Assembly (NCBI GenBank): GCA_040954595.2
Contig: CM082589.2
Location: 10,974,001 to 11,038,000, forward strand
Reading direction: 5' to 3'
DNA: 64,000 nucleotides
DNA from: Balanoglossus misakiensis
Taxonomy: Eukaryota; Hemichordata
Below, in pieces: positions 1 to 11,180 of the stretch (its first letter is position 1; every line of letters begins with the position of its first letter). A program made the position numbers and the translations under genes. Under the pieces are notes generated by a model. It made no database searches and was not told the DNA's origin. It was given only the letters and a program-made list of their open reading frames with translations.

Positions 1-317
1 AGATTTTTGGCATAAAAAATTAAAAATCGATAATATTAGCTCAAAACATACAGGACTGTTTGAGGTAGACATAAGGTACATGCATACTGATTTTCAAATG
101 AATGTGACCAGTGGTTGTTGAGTTTGAGTTTTGACCAATTTCACATTTTCCTAGCTAATTTGCATATTTTTGGCAATGACAGCTTCATTTGAACAAACTC
201 CAATCTTCAGCCTGGCCTGCATCTACACACCAAATATCGAGGTCATATGCCCAGCGGTTTTCAAGTTTGTGATGTGGACGGACATACAGACATACATACA
301 TACATCCACCGATATCA

Positions 318-349
318 TAAGGTCCCATGGTAAAGCAAATGGGACCTTA
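318..349. repeat. GGTCCCAT hairpin, copy 1 of 4
   Basis: Inverted repeat TAAGGTCCCAT...ATGGGACCTTA around a 10-base loop, directly after a run of CATACATACA. Related hairpins lie at 796-842, 7,127-7,171 and 7,651-7,692, each following the same CATACA-rich lead-in and TGATCCCATAAGG-like text. They appear to mark the ends of a dispersed repeat unit of roughly 450 bp. Confidence 0.6.
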
Positions 350-795
350 CAAAACTATGATAACTCAGATCACCTATGAAGCTTCATACTAAATTTCAAA
401 TAAGTCAGCTGATCAATTCCAGAAAAGCAGATTTTCTACCGATAATGTGGAAAGAGACAAAAAATACATAAAAAATCGAAAATTCACATTAGCTCACAAC
501 ATATAGAACTGTGTGAGGTTAACATAACTTACAGGAATACCAATTTTCAATTTTGAAAGCAATTTGCTCAGTAGTTGTCGAGTTCCCGAGTTTGGACGAA
601 TTTGACACTTTCCCAGCTAATTTGCATATTTTGGCAATGACAAGTTCATTTTGACAACTCCCACTTAATGCCCTGCCTGCATCTCCACACTAAATATCAA
701 GGTCACATGCCAGTGGTTTCCAAGTGTTTGATATTGATAGACATACAGACAAACATCCATACAGACATCCATATATACAGGTGCTACTGATCCCA

Positions 796-842
796 TAAGG
801 TCCCATGGTATAAATACATATACCTGCACCAAATGGGACCTA
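796..842. repeat. GGTCCCAT hairpin, copy 2 of 4
   Basis: Arms GGTCCCAT (799-806) and ATGGGACC (833-840) enclose a loop containing TATAAATACATATACC. The counterpart in the right segmental copy (7,651-7,692) has GGTACCAT instead, a mismatch in one arm, so pairing is not strictly maintained. Confidence 0.55.
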
Positions 843-1819
843 ATAATTCTGATAAAATGCCTACATAGTAAGTTTCAAAACCAATTGTACCTTCAACGTC
901 CTTGGACAACAATGGCTAATATTACTTGCCAAGGGCGACTAGAATTTTGGGGGCCTGATGCAATTCTGATACATGTACTTCATGATTTAGAGATATTGTG
1001 AAAATCCTGTCAACCGAATTACAGGGAAATCAGATTTTCCATGTAAAATCATATCACCCAAAAATGTCAAGTGTCGAAAATAATTTTGAAACAAAAAGTC
1101 TACTCAAAATCATACCAAAATTTAAATTTTAAAGCAGTACGTTAGGCAAGCAATTTGAGAATGAAGAAACTTACAAAAAAATTATAAATTGAAAATAACT
1201 TACAAATGCCGTACACAAACTTACAATCACTACCATATTACTGTACAAGTTAAAAGGACATTGTACCAGCAGAGACATTGCGATCGAGCAATCCCCAAGA
1301 TATACATGACATGGTCTAATTACAAATATTGAATATGTAAAATAGGTACACAACACTTCCATTCTTTCAGTACAGTCAGCTGCTTGTTAACAATAGGCAT
1401 GTAGCTATTTCATCAACACCTTTCAATCATTAACTGGTTTATCTAGTGTCCCATGTCAGGGGACTTGCCCCCACCCCATGATAACTTTGAGCGGCGACGG
1501 TTAAATTTATCCTCCCCAACATACTGGTAGTTGAGTTAATTTGCTTTTGCTGGGTTCATAAAAATGCAGCTCTGAGCTCTGTATTTTATAAAATTTTCTT
1601 ACGTGGGAGGGGGACACCCCTTCCCACACCCACCCCCTTCAATTCCCGGTTTACAATGTCTCCCAACACAGAATACAAATACTTAAAAAATAAAAACCAT
1701 GTTCAGTTTTAATACCCACTGATGAGGGGAAACATCAGTTTCAAAGTCTTTTCATGGGAGCGCTGTTTTTCTTTTTTACAAGATAGATAAGTGATGTGTT
1801 TTGCTCTGTGAAAGAAAAT

Positions 1820-1964
1820 GGGGGGGGGGGATTTTAAAATTTTGGCAGTTCAGAAGGGGGTGGGGGATTTGAAAATATTTCGGGTTGTGTACAGGGGGGG
1901 GGGGGGCATGTGAAAATTAGCAGTAAAAAAATTGAATTTCCCCCCCCCCCCCCCCCCCCCCCCC
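1820..1964. repeat. Alternating poly-G and poly-C tracts
   Basis: G runs at 1,820-1,830 (11), around 1,856-1,866 and 1,894-1,906 (13) are followed by a 25-base C run at 1,940-1,964, separated by AT-rich spacers. The interval is absent from the right segmental copy, so it arose or was lost after the duplication. No gene is visible within it. Confidence 0.85.
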
Positions 1965-2430
1965 GCCTCCCCGATGTAGAGGTGTTTGTGAATGGAGCCT
2001 AAGCTAAAGCTAAAGTGATAATGGGTCATAACAGACAAAATAACAAAATGTGAAAAACATTTAATGAGTTTAATATGCTAACTACGGAGACAGACATGTT
2101 TGACCAAAGCATGAAATACACAAAATGTATCATTTCTTCCACCTCTTACTACAGTGGGTTGTAGACTTTTCGCCCAGAATGCAATGTGATTTGACCCCCT
2201 AGCGCAAAGTGAAAACCTATTTAAGGCAGCCAGAATTTTCTGCATAGTATGACGGAAACATTTGTAAAGTCATGGCTAGCGTGGGCTGGTAAGTTTATAT
2301 GGGGCTCTCCATGATAACCAGTTGTGGCTTACCACCACCATAATTTTGAAAGGGCGACTTCACTATTTGATGGGAAAAGGTAGCCTTTACAAACAAGCTA
2401 TGGAGCATGTATACAGCAAGTTGTGCTTAC

Positions 2431-2503
2431 CGGAAAGCGGTCTTGGATCAGGCCTAGGTATTCTCTTCCTCCTCCGGCATACGTTGAAATGCTGTGTTTA
2501 AGA
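2431..2503 (-). other. Possible mini-exon Y, left copy
   Basis: Read on the minus strand, a 73-base block is bounded by a good acceptor (TTTGATTCACAG) and a good donor (GTAAGC). One frame is open and starts in phase 2 with Leu-Lys-His-Ser-Ile-Ser. It follows possible exon X (3,681-3,755) on the same strand in compatible phase. The identical 73 bases occur at 9,481-9,553. I do not recognise the peptide; short open frames flanked by splice consensus can arise by chance, and the block could equally be part of a non-coding transcript or transposon. Confidence 0.3.
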
Positions 2504-3455
2504 CTGTGAATCAAATATATGCTTATCAATTAGTAACCAATCAACCTTGCTTTAGAATTATTTGGGCCATACTAATTAGTGAAAATATGCAAAACATGGT
2601 ATAATATAGGGTCAGACTGTGCTGCGATAATGTACGTGGAATACGAATCAGAGAAATCTGTAACAGCGATCTTGAAACTCCATTTACATCAGTACTGCAG
2701 TAAAGTGGTCCACATGGGTATACCACAAACATGGCAGTTAGGTGACAAGTGAAACTGACATCATATCTGTAAACGACAGGTGTACACACACTTTGACATC
2801 TACGTAACACTGTACAATGATTTCTTAATGTTTGTTGTGAAAATGAAACTTACATTTGATCCACCTCACTTTTCATACAACTGATTAGCGCAAGAATGTA
2901 AATTGTTGGCAATTATAAAACATTTATTTTACTATAGAAAAGTAAGCCTTTACATTTAAACTTTGAATATCAGTATACTAAAATGTTTCAAACGTGGCTG
3001 TCAGTATATCTCATGGCATGGTGGCAGAAGTACATGTTGTTACCAGGGAAGACACAGTGAACATAGACAAGCGCACTAGTCGCTTGGTGATTTTTCATCT
3101 AGATTCTCAAAACTTTCTGTGCATTTGGTAGCTTTGAGCAAGTTTCTGGTACTGAGCTGAGTTTCGAATTTGGAACTGGGCTGCTTTGGCTTTGATTACC
3201 ATGGGCCAATATGATCTTATGCACACATTTTTGAAAAAAACTCCAGCCTGTTTGTGTCGTGATCTATATTTTTCTTTGTGGCCTAAGGTATTGTTTTATT
3301 TCACTATAAACAACATTACTTTCCTTCATGTGTCTATATATAATAATAGATCTCTTAGCCAGTTTGATGAAGCATAGTGTTGGACTAGCACACTTTTAGC
3401 CAAAATTACGGTATCTCCCCGTGTATTGGTATGGGAGTAATTTCTAGCTATATGG

Positions 3456-3459
3456 TTAA
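3456..3459. other. Empty TTAA insertion site
   Basis: TATATGG-TTAA-GGAAATGC here corresponds to 9,881-10,249 in the right segmental copy, where a 347-bp MITE sits between two copies of TTAA. This is therefore the unoccupied target site and defines the element boundaries and the 4-bp target duplication. Confidence 0.85.
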
Positions 3460-3680
3460 GGAAATGCATCCAAATTTAATTTATGCTTCACATGAAGATT
3501 TGAACTTGACCATTTAATTCATGTCATCACGATCATATCACAGGCAATCGAGGCTAGAATTCGAAGGAAAAAAGTATTGATAACTGGAAGGTGTAAATTA
3601 GTTCGTAGACATACATTGTTTCCTATTGTTTCGGTTGTGCCACGCCCGATAAAAGCAAATATACAGCAAGTCATGCTTAC

Positions 3681-3755
3681 CATTGAGCGGTCTTAAACTC
3701 GCCCCAGACGAGGAAGAGAATCCCGAGTTGAAATGCAGACAATTTCAGGCAGCAT
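3681..3755 (-). other. Possible mini-exon X, left copy
   Basis: A 75-base minus-strand block between acceptor TTTGATTCACAG and donor GTAAGCATGAC. The only open frame encodes a hydrophobic stretch (Phe-Gln-Leu-Gly-Ile-Leu-Phe-Leu-Val) like part of a membrane helix. Its right-copy counterpart (10,481-10,555) has the same splice signals and keeps this frame open, with three synonymous and two replacement differences by my count. The phase joins correctly to possible exon Y (2,431-2,503). The family is not recognised. Confidence 0.3.
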
Positions 3756-3840
3756 CTGTGAATCAAATAGATATAGAAGTTAGTAACCAGTCATAGTAGC
3801 TCTAAGTTGGGTGTAAAAGTCTAAGTTGGGTGTACTAACT

Positions 3841-6800
3841 CTCCTTGTTAACAGTAACTTTCAAAGAAACTGAGCAATTGGTTAAAAAGATTTGCTATCC
3901 AAAAACAAAGAAATTTACAACAAACTACCTAAATATTGACAACCAGAATTTAATCAAAGTTGCACATACATGTACATGTGTTATGAAATTGTTAACTAAC
4001 TTCCAAAGCAATCAGGAACCAGATATTAACTGAATATGCTCACGTGCAGTACTGTGATTGGTTGACAGAATAACAAGATTAGAAAAACCAGTTTTAAACC
4101 ATTTTGGTTTATAGTGTATATGGTGTAAGGGTTGTGTGTTGCACCATTGTGAAATGTAAACATGTTTGTGGAATTGTTGCCTTGTCAATTTTTGTAAGGG
4201 GTTATGAGTCATGTACCCCATCCTGAACTGCATAAAAATAATAAGTCTATGGAATTCTAAAACTCTTTGATCAAAAATGGCAAGAAATACACCAAAAAGT
4301 ATGAATATTTCACCAGATTTCAACAAATCTGATTTCTGTTCATGCCTAAGAACCTCTTTAACAAGTTTCAATAAGGAAGACATTTTGGCAAACAACAGGA
4401 AATTCAGACAAATCTGACTGATATCACATATATGAATTCCCATTCAAAGTTTCCAACCAATTGGACTTGTGGTATTACCGAAGACTATTTGGCCAAACCC
4501 TGCAGAAATTCCCAAAAAATACAATTATGCAAATTTCATTACAATTTGATCATATCTGACTGAGATCACCCCTAGAAACCCAAATACAAAGTATCAAAAC
4601 AATTGCACCTACATTTCACAGGATTGGATTTTTTGGCAAAAACAGGAAATATTGCCCAAAAATGCATTTTTGCAAATTTCACCACCGTTTGCACAAATGT
4701 GATTCAGGTAAGCCCTATGAACCTCCATACCAAGTTTCCAATCAATTGGACATGTAATTTCAGAGAAAAATTTTTTTTAACAAAAATGCAGAAAATTCCC
4801 CAAAAAATTCATAAAAAATAGGAAACGCCAGATACTGACTCCACCTGAACAAAATCATACGAGGTCTTCCCAAAGTACTTGCACACCAATGCACGCCAAT
4901 TTTTAACTTAATCTGATCCGCGGTTATTAAGTTTTTCAATTTTGACTATTTGAACATTTTTCCAGTTAATACCAGTATGCATTTTTTCGCAATAACAATT
5001 TCTATGTACACACTAAATATCAGTAGTTTCAAGTTTTTGATGTTGATGGACATACACATACATACATCAATACATTAAGACGAAACTGATCCATTCACAA
5101 AATACATAATTCTGTATGAGGCACACATACAGACATACATAGCCGACGGACACCAACTTATGCTATAAGCTGACATTTATATACATGTTAGCCAAAAACC
5201 AAAATCAACCTCAAAATAGACATTAAAATATATTGCACCACCATGAGAAGACAAATTCATTTTTTGACAAATTTTCTGGGGCGTCATTGATATAGCATGG
5301 CATATTGTCAAAGTACGTAGGCTCTGTGATAAGATTCCATACACACAAAATGGTAACCTTGGAAGTCCAGCTGACGTAGTTATGCAATGGCGTCTCGTGT
5401 ATTCCGTCGCCAAAAAATCATCGTAAACTAATTGATAGTCGGGGTCACAATTCAAGACGACTTTCTCTAAATTCTTTATGAATGGATTAAATCGAAATCG
5501 AAATGTTGACGTATGACGTACGGAATGAGATCTGAACAGACATTCAATGTTATCATTCTCGCTCGATCACATATTGGGTAGGCCATCTAGCAATCGCTAT
5601 ATAGTATTGGCGATAACAGACTGTCTATAAACACACAAAACGGATTTTACTGTTGAGTGTGATCAACCGCCATGTTATTTTTCTCTGAACAATAGACAAA
5701 TAGAAAGCCTGGTGACATTTTGAGATTGACTGCGTGAGGACCACAATATGCGTGAATCATTTACGGTTTGTCTTGATGAATGGGTCACGTCATAGTCATA
5801 ACGCGGATTCGGCTGCACGCCAACTATCTGCCATATTGTCTCAACTAACTTACTCGTAAGTAGTTTCAAACTTCATTTGAAAAGAGTATTCGTCTGACGG
5901 TCCTGTAGATTAACAATTTACGCTCTATGAAGCAACTAAACAACGTTAGCTTCCTTGTGGATTCACGTAGGGAAGTTATTCGTAACGACGGGTACAGCGT
6001 CTGAGCATGGACAGAACCACGGCAATATCGCCAGGAATGTCTCATTTCACAGCGCCCTCAAACAGTCGATCTCCTCAAACTATCGTTTCCACTGGTCATA
6101 TATGCAGCATTAACGAAAGCTCTCATAGACAACCATGTAATAGAAAAATTAAAACTTTAATAACTTCATTAATATCAAAGCCACACCCACCAAAACCTTT
6201 TCAGTTCTTGCCATATGATATCTGAACCTGTGTACTAAATTTGGTTGAAATCGGTTCAGCGGTTCTTGAGATATCGGGTATACAGACAGACACACACATA
6301 CACAGACATCGCTAAACTATAAGCTCACGTGATTTTCAGGTGAGCTAAAAATTGGGTTACCCCTAGGAATATTCCTACCATATTTCAAAGCCATCAAAAA
6401 AGCAGTTTCAAAGAAAAACACATTTGTTCAAAAGTGGCAAAAACACAAATATGCAAACATCTCTATAATTGTACACCATCTTACTTCAATCACTACAAGG
6501 AACATTCCTGCCAAAATTCAAAGCAATCTGACAAGGGTTTGAACGGTTTAACAGAAAACAGTTTTTGACAAAGATTGCAAAAAATATCCCCAATAACACA
6601 AGCACGCAGTTTTAACCATTTTTATGACATCTTCCTTGGGTTACCCCTGGGAATCTGTCTACCAAATTGCAAAGCATTCTGACCTTAATTGGCAAAATTG
6701 CTCAAAATTATAAATATGCCTATTTTACAACAATCTGAACAAAAAATATGGTAACTCGGACCACCCATAGGAAGCTTCATACTAAATTTCGAAGGAGTCG

Positions 6801-6939
6801 GACTATCGCTTTCAGAAGTGAAGATTTTTTTTTACCAATAATGTGGAAAAAGACAAAAAAAATTAATAAACATTAGAAAATTCATAATATTAGCTCACAA
6901 CATACAGGACTGTATGGGGTTCATTGACATACCAATCTG
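3841..6939. other. Spacer between the duplicated segments
   Basis: AT-rich DNA without a recognisable gene. Two stretches (about 4,440-5,160 and 6,360-6,900) consist of degenerate repeats of one type, with phrases such as ACCAAGTTTCCAATCAATTGG and ACACTAAATATC, related to units at 1-860 and 6,940-7,690. A separate unit near 6,180-6,350 ends with a small hairpin, AGCTCAC...GTGAGCT (about 6,322-6,346). The rest (about 5,160-6,180) has more balanced composition and I see nothing definable in it. Confidence 0.5.
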
Positions 6940-7126
6940 ACCAGTGGTTGTCAAGTTTCTGACTTTTGACCAATTTCACATTTACACAGGTAATATTTTG
7001 GCAATGACAATTTCATTTGAACAAAATCCCATCTACAGCCCCGCCTGCATCTACACACTAAATATGGAAGTGATATGCCCAGCGGTTTTCATCCATTCAC
7101 TCATACATACAAATGCAACTGATTCC

Positions 7127-7171
7127 ATAAGGTCCCAATCGTATATATGTACATAAACCAAATGGGACCTA
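7127..7171. repeat. GGTCCCAT hairpin, copy 3 of 4
   Basis: Arms GGTCCCAAT and AATGGGACC flank a TATATATGTACATAAACC loop. The arm sequence is one base different from copy 1. Confidence 0.5.
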
Positions 7172-7650
7172 AAAATTGCTCCAAAATTATAAATACGCAA
7201 TTTTTGGCAACAATTTAAACAAAACTATGGTTGGTAACTCAGATCACCTATGAAGCTTCATAATAAATTTCAAACAAGTCAGCTGATCAATTCCAGAAAA
7301 GTAGGTTTTTACCGACAATGTGGAAAGAGACAAAAAAAATGCTTAAAAATAGAAAATTCACATTATTAGCTCACAACATGTAGAATTGTGAGAGGATACC
7401 ATAAGGTACATGCATACCAATTATCAATTTTGAAAGCAATTTGCCCAGTAGTTGTTGAGTTCCCAAGTTTTGACGAATTTGACACTTTCCCAGCTAATTT
7501 GCATATTTTGGCAATGACAACTTCACTTAGACAAACTCCCATCTACTGCCCTGTCTGCACATTAAATATCAAGGTGAAATGCCAGTAGTTTCCAAATGTT
7601 TGATGTTGATGGACATACAAACATCCATACATACAGGTGCAACTGATCCC

Positions 7651-7692
7651 GTAAGGTACCATGGTATAAATACATATACCAAATGGGACCTA
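7651..7692. repeat. GGTCCCAT hairpin, copy 4 of 4
   Basis: Left arm GGTACCAT and right arm ATGGGACC flank TATAAATACATATACC. One arm position is mismatched compared with the copy at 796-842. Confidence 0.5.
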
Positions 7693-8278
7693 ATAATTCT
7701 GATAAAATGCGTACATACGTACATACATACAAGTCAGCAATAAAGAGACGGGATAGTGGGCTGGCACTGAGTGTCTATTTCTATTGCAAATTATAAACAT
7801 GCAGCAAGTGTAAAAACCACATGTACCTTCAACGTCCTTGGACAACACATTTTTGTAACTTTCCCAGATCAATGGCTAATATTACTTGCCAAAGGCGACT
7901 AGAATTTTGGGGGCCTGATGCAAGTCTGATACATGTACTTCATGATTTAGAGATATGATGAAAATCCTGTCAACCGAATTACAGGGAAATCAGATTTTCC
8001 ATGTAAAATCATATCACCCAAAAGTGTCAAAAATAATTTTGAAACAAAAAGTCTACTCAAAATCATACCAAAATTTAAATGTTAATGCAGTACGTTAGGC
8101 AAGCAATTTGAGAATGAAGAAACTTACAAAATAATTTATAAATTGTAAATAATTTACAAATGCCGCACACAAACTTACAATCACTACCATATTACTGTAC
8201 AAGTTAAAAGGACATTGTACCAGCAGAGACATTGCGATCGAGCAATCCCCAAGATATACATGACATGGTCTAATTACA

Positions 8279-8591
8279 ATTATATTATACCAGTATATTG
8301 ATGGTGTAAATCACGCTATTTGATTGGTCGAGACACGACACGTGACCGTGATATATTAGCCATATACCACAGTCATATATCATAGTCAAAGAAAATGCCT
8401 TTTCAAAATGTTTTATGCCAAGTTTCAATATACTGGCATAATATAATAGCAATAAAACACCCCCAGCCATGGTATACCACTCGATTTTGACCAGTTCAAC
8501 TCCATATACGCACTCGCTATCGCTCGTGCGTATATGTCGTGAACTGGTCAAAATCTCGTGGTATACCATGGCTGGGGGTGTTTTATTGCTT
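8279..8591. mobile_element. Composite foldback insertion
   Basis: The left segmental copy reads through this point without it (TTACAAATATTGAATATG near 1,320), so the roughly 310-bp block is an insertion. It has two parts. At 8,281-8,445 a 21-bp inverted repeat (8,281-8,301 and 8,425-8,445, one mismatch) encloses about 120 bp. Directly after it, 8,448-8,590 is a near-perfect 143-bp palindrome whose arms begin AGCAATAAAACACCCCCAGC and meet in a short centre around 8,519. There is no coding potential. It is probably a non-autonomous foldback or MITE-type element; the transposon superfamily is not identified. Confidence 0.75.
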
Positions 8592-9480
8592 AAATATTGA
8601 ATATGTAAAATATGTACACAACACTTCCAGTCTTACAGTACAGTCAGCTGCTTGTGAACAATAGTCATGTAGCTATTTCATCAAATTTACAGCCCAAGTC
8701 TTGCCTATACAATTCTCCCTACTTTAAACACGTTTTAAGCTACCCTAAATGAGTGATGAAAATCTCATACGGTCGATAATTTCAAGATGGCCGATTTTTG
8801 CCATGTTAAAGAAATGGGAGTTCATAAGCTAAAATGATGATGGGTCATTCTTGAACTTTTTAACAGAAAAAATAGCAAAAGTGAAAAAAAGTTTAATATG
8901 CTAACTACCGAGACAGAAATGTTTGACCGAAGGAAGTCATGAAATACAGTAAACATATCATTTCTTCTATCTCTTACTACAGTTGGTTATGGACTTTCCG
9001 CCCAGAATGCAATGAGATTTGACACCTAGCGCAAAGTGAAAAACCTATTTAAGGCAGCCAGAATTTTCTGCATAGTATGACGGAAACATTTGTAAAGTCA
9101 TGGCTAGCATGGGTTGGCAGGTTTATGGGACCCGCTCAGGTTCCCTCGAATAACACATAATGCATGATTGGTGACTGATTATTGTTTATTTGTTGATTTT
9201 GTCACATTTTCAGAAAAATCCCTATCAATCAGTCATATTTGTTTGGCCTTGCTATACAGCGCAATATGAATCTTGTTGACTGAAATTGTTGAGGATAGTG
9301 GTACATAAAGGTTACCAATTGGAAAATATTAAAATGATTATTAGTGGTGTCCAACTCTTCATGATAACCAGTTGTGGCTTGCCACCACCATAATTTTAAA
9401 AGGGTGACTTCACTATTTGATGGGAAAAGGTAGCATTTACAAACAAGCTATGGAGCATGTATACAGCAAGGTGTGCTTAC

Positions 9481-9553
9481 CGGAAAGCGGTCTTGGATCA
9501 GGCCTAGGTATTCTCTTCCTCCTCCGGCATACGTTGAAATGCTGTGTTTAAGA
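9481..9553 (-). other. Possible mini-exon Y, right copy
   Basis: Identical over all 73 bases to 2,431-2,503, with the same acceptor and donor. The flanking DNA of the two segmental copies is also very similar here, so identity alone does not prove constraint. Confidence 0.3.
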
Positions 9554-9891
9554 CTGTGAATCAAATATATGCAAATATTAATTAGTAACCAATCAACCTT
9601 GCTTTAGAATTATGTGGGCCATACAAATTAGTGAAAATATGCAAAACATGGTATAATATAGGGTCAGAAAAAATTTCCAGCCTATTTGTGTCATGATTTA
9701 CATTTTTCTTTCTGGCCTAAAGTATTGTTTTATTTCACTCTAAACAACATTACTTTCCTTCATGCGTCTAATATAATAACAGATCTCTTAGCCAGTTTGA
9801 TTAAGCATAGTGTTGGACTAGCACACGTTCAGCCAAAGTTAAAGTATCTCCCTGTGTATTGATATGGGAGTAATTTTAGCTATATGGTTAA

Positions 9892-10238
9892 AGGGACAAA
9901 GTCTCTCTGTCGCTGTCCTTTTTCCATTAATTATGTTTGATACAAGACACTGTTTATGTCAATGTACATTTGGATATATAGTGAATAAATGATCAACCAC
10001 ACAAAACTTCCATCCCGCTTGTATGATATGAGAGTAAAAACTCGCCCAAAATGAATAAATGGTAAAGAACGATTATTCATTTTGGCGAGTATTTTTACTC
10101 TCGTGTCTACAAGTGGGACGGAAGTTGTGTGTGGCTGAACGTTCATTCACTATATATCTACATGTAGAATAACAAACGGTGTCTTGTATCAAATATAATT
10201 AATGGAAAAAAGGGCAGCGAGAGAGAGACTTTGTCCCT
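9892..10238. mobile_element. TTAA MITE, full-length copy
   Basis: A 347-bp element flanked by TTAA (9,888-9,891 and 10,239-10,242). Terminal inverted repeats begin AGGGACAAAGTCTCTC and end GAGACTTTGTCCCT. Further inverted matches continue inward (TTAATTATGTTTGATACAAG against CTTGTATCAAATATAATTAA) to a centre near 10,065 (ACTCGCCCAAAATGAATAAA against its complement), so the whole element can fold back. The empty site is preserved at 3,456-3,459. TTAA target duplications are known for Kolobok and piggyBac superfamilies; I cannot decide between them. No transposase is encoded. Confidence 0.9.
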
Positions 10239-10480
10239 TTAAGGAAATGCATCCACATTTATTTTATGCTCCACGTGAAGATTTGAACTTGTGAGTTGTC
10301 CATCTAATTCATGACATCACGATCATATCACAAGCAATCGAGGCCAGAATTCGAAGGGGAAAAAACAGGTACATTGTATTGAAAGCTGGAATATGTAAAT
10401 TAGTTCGTAGACATACATTTCTTCCTATTGTTTCGGTTGCAACACCCGATAAAAGCAAATATAAAGCAAGTCATGCTTAC

Positions 10481-10555
10481 CATTGAGCGGTCTTAACCTC
10501 GCCCCGGACAAGGAAGAGAATCCCGAGTTGAAACGCAGACAGTTTCAGGCAGCAT
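10481..10555 (-). other. Possible mini-exon X, right copy
   Basis: Same length and splice signals as 3,681-3,755. The open frame is kept; differences include Trp to Arg and Phe to Val plus three silent changes. The phase is consistent with joining to 9,481-9,553. Confidence 0.3.
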
Positions 10556-10754
10556 CTGTGAATCAAATAGACATAGAAGTTAGTAACCAGTCATAGAAGC
10601 TCTGCGTGGCAGGGCTGCGTGTTAACGGCTATACCATAGCTCCCACTGGTAGCTTATAACAGTCTCAATGGTGCCAAAAATCTCCCCAACAACAAAACCA
10701 ACCCTGGTCAGTTTATTCGTTATCGCTTTGCCTTAAAAGTTATACTGTAGTGTG

Positions 10755-11180
10755 TTACCACAGGGGGCTCCTCCCTCCGCGATTTTATTGTTTGTTTGTT
10801 GTTGTTGATTGGCATAATAAACAAATACATATTTCTTTATTAATAAATATGGTTTGTTGACATGTAAGTGTTAGGGTATATTCAACAGTTAGGGTTACTG
10901 TTGGCATTTTTTTCGATCCACGGCCCCGGGCATCACTAAGCCACAGGGGGTGGGGGGGGGGGGGGTTTGGGGGGGTGATGCCGGCCATGGATCGAAAAAA
11001 TGCCAACACTAATTCTAACCGTTGAATATACCATAACCTGTCAAATATACCCTAATAACCTAACCCTTACATGTCAACAAACCATATTTATTAATAAAGA
11101 AATATGTATTTGTTTATTATGCCAATCAACAACAACAAACAAACAATAAAATCGCCTAGGGAGAGCCCCCTGTGGTGTTA
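10755..11180. mobile_element. Large foldback palindrome of about 426 bp
   Basis: The arm from about 10,755 (TTACCACAGGGGGCTC, then TTTGTTTGTTGTTGTTGATT and TTATTAATAAATATGG) is mirrored up to about 11,180 (CAACAACAACAAACAAACAA and GAGCCCCCTGTGGTG). The centre holds CATTTTTTTCGATCCA and TGGATCGAAAAAATG around a G-rich loop (10,946-10,977). Arm length is near 170-190 bp with a few mismatches and indels. This looks like a foldback transposon or MITE; no clear target duplication was found. Confidence 0.75.

Larger units (their letters stand above)
150..3840 (+). repeat. Left copy of a 3.5-kb direct segmental duplication
   Basis: This block matches 6,940-10,625 along its length with interruptions. 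Shared landmarks include the stretch after CTTCAACGTCCTTGGACAAC (about 892 and 7,830), ACTAC-GAGACAGA (about 2,080 and 8,905), the segment around AGATCTCTTAGCCAGTTTGA (3,349 and 9,781) and CCCGATAAAAGCAAATATA (3,646 and 10,446). This copy alone carries the poly-G/poly-C interval (about 1,440-1,990) and a unique stretch at about 2,660-3,230. It lacks the insertions found in the right copy at 8,279, 9,130 and 9,892. The two copies look only a few percent diverged where they align, suggesting a fairly recent duplication. No protein-coding gene is recognised here apart from two possible mini-exons on the minus strand. Confidence 0.8.
6940..10625 (+). repeat. Right copy of the 3.5-kb direct segmental duplication
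   Basis: Counterpart of 150-3,840, offset by roughly 6.4-6.9 kb depending on indels. Compared with the left copy it has gained a foldback insertion (about 8,279-8,591), a stretch at about 9,130-9,350 and a 347-bp TTAA MITE (9,892-10,238). The junctions of the first and third of these are clean against the left copy. Confidence 0.8.

Noticed and set aside
3671-3760. U1-type snRNA, because of TGCTTACC near the start of the block
   Set aside because: The similarity ends after eight bases. The Sm site and stem-loops of U1 are not present, and the block is better explained by a donor on the other strand.
4012-4443. 143-codon minus-strand frame
   Set aside because: AT-rich, no recognisable motif, no splice or start context, and it overlaps degenerate repeat sequence.
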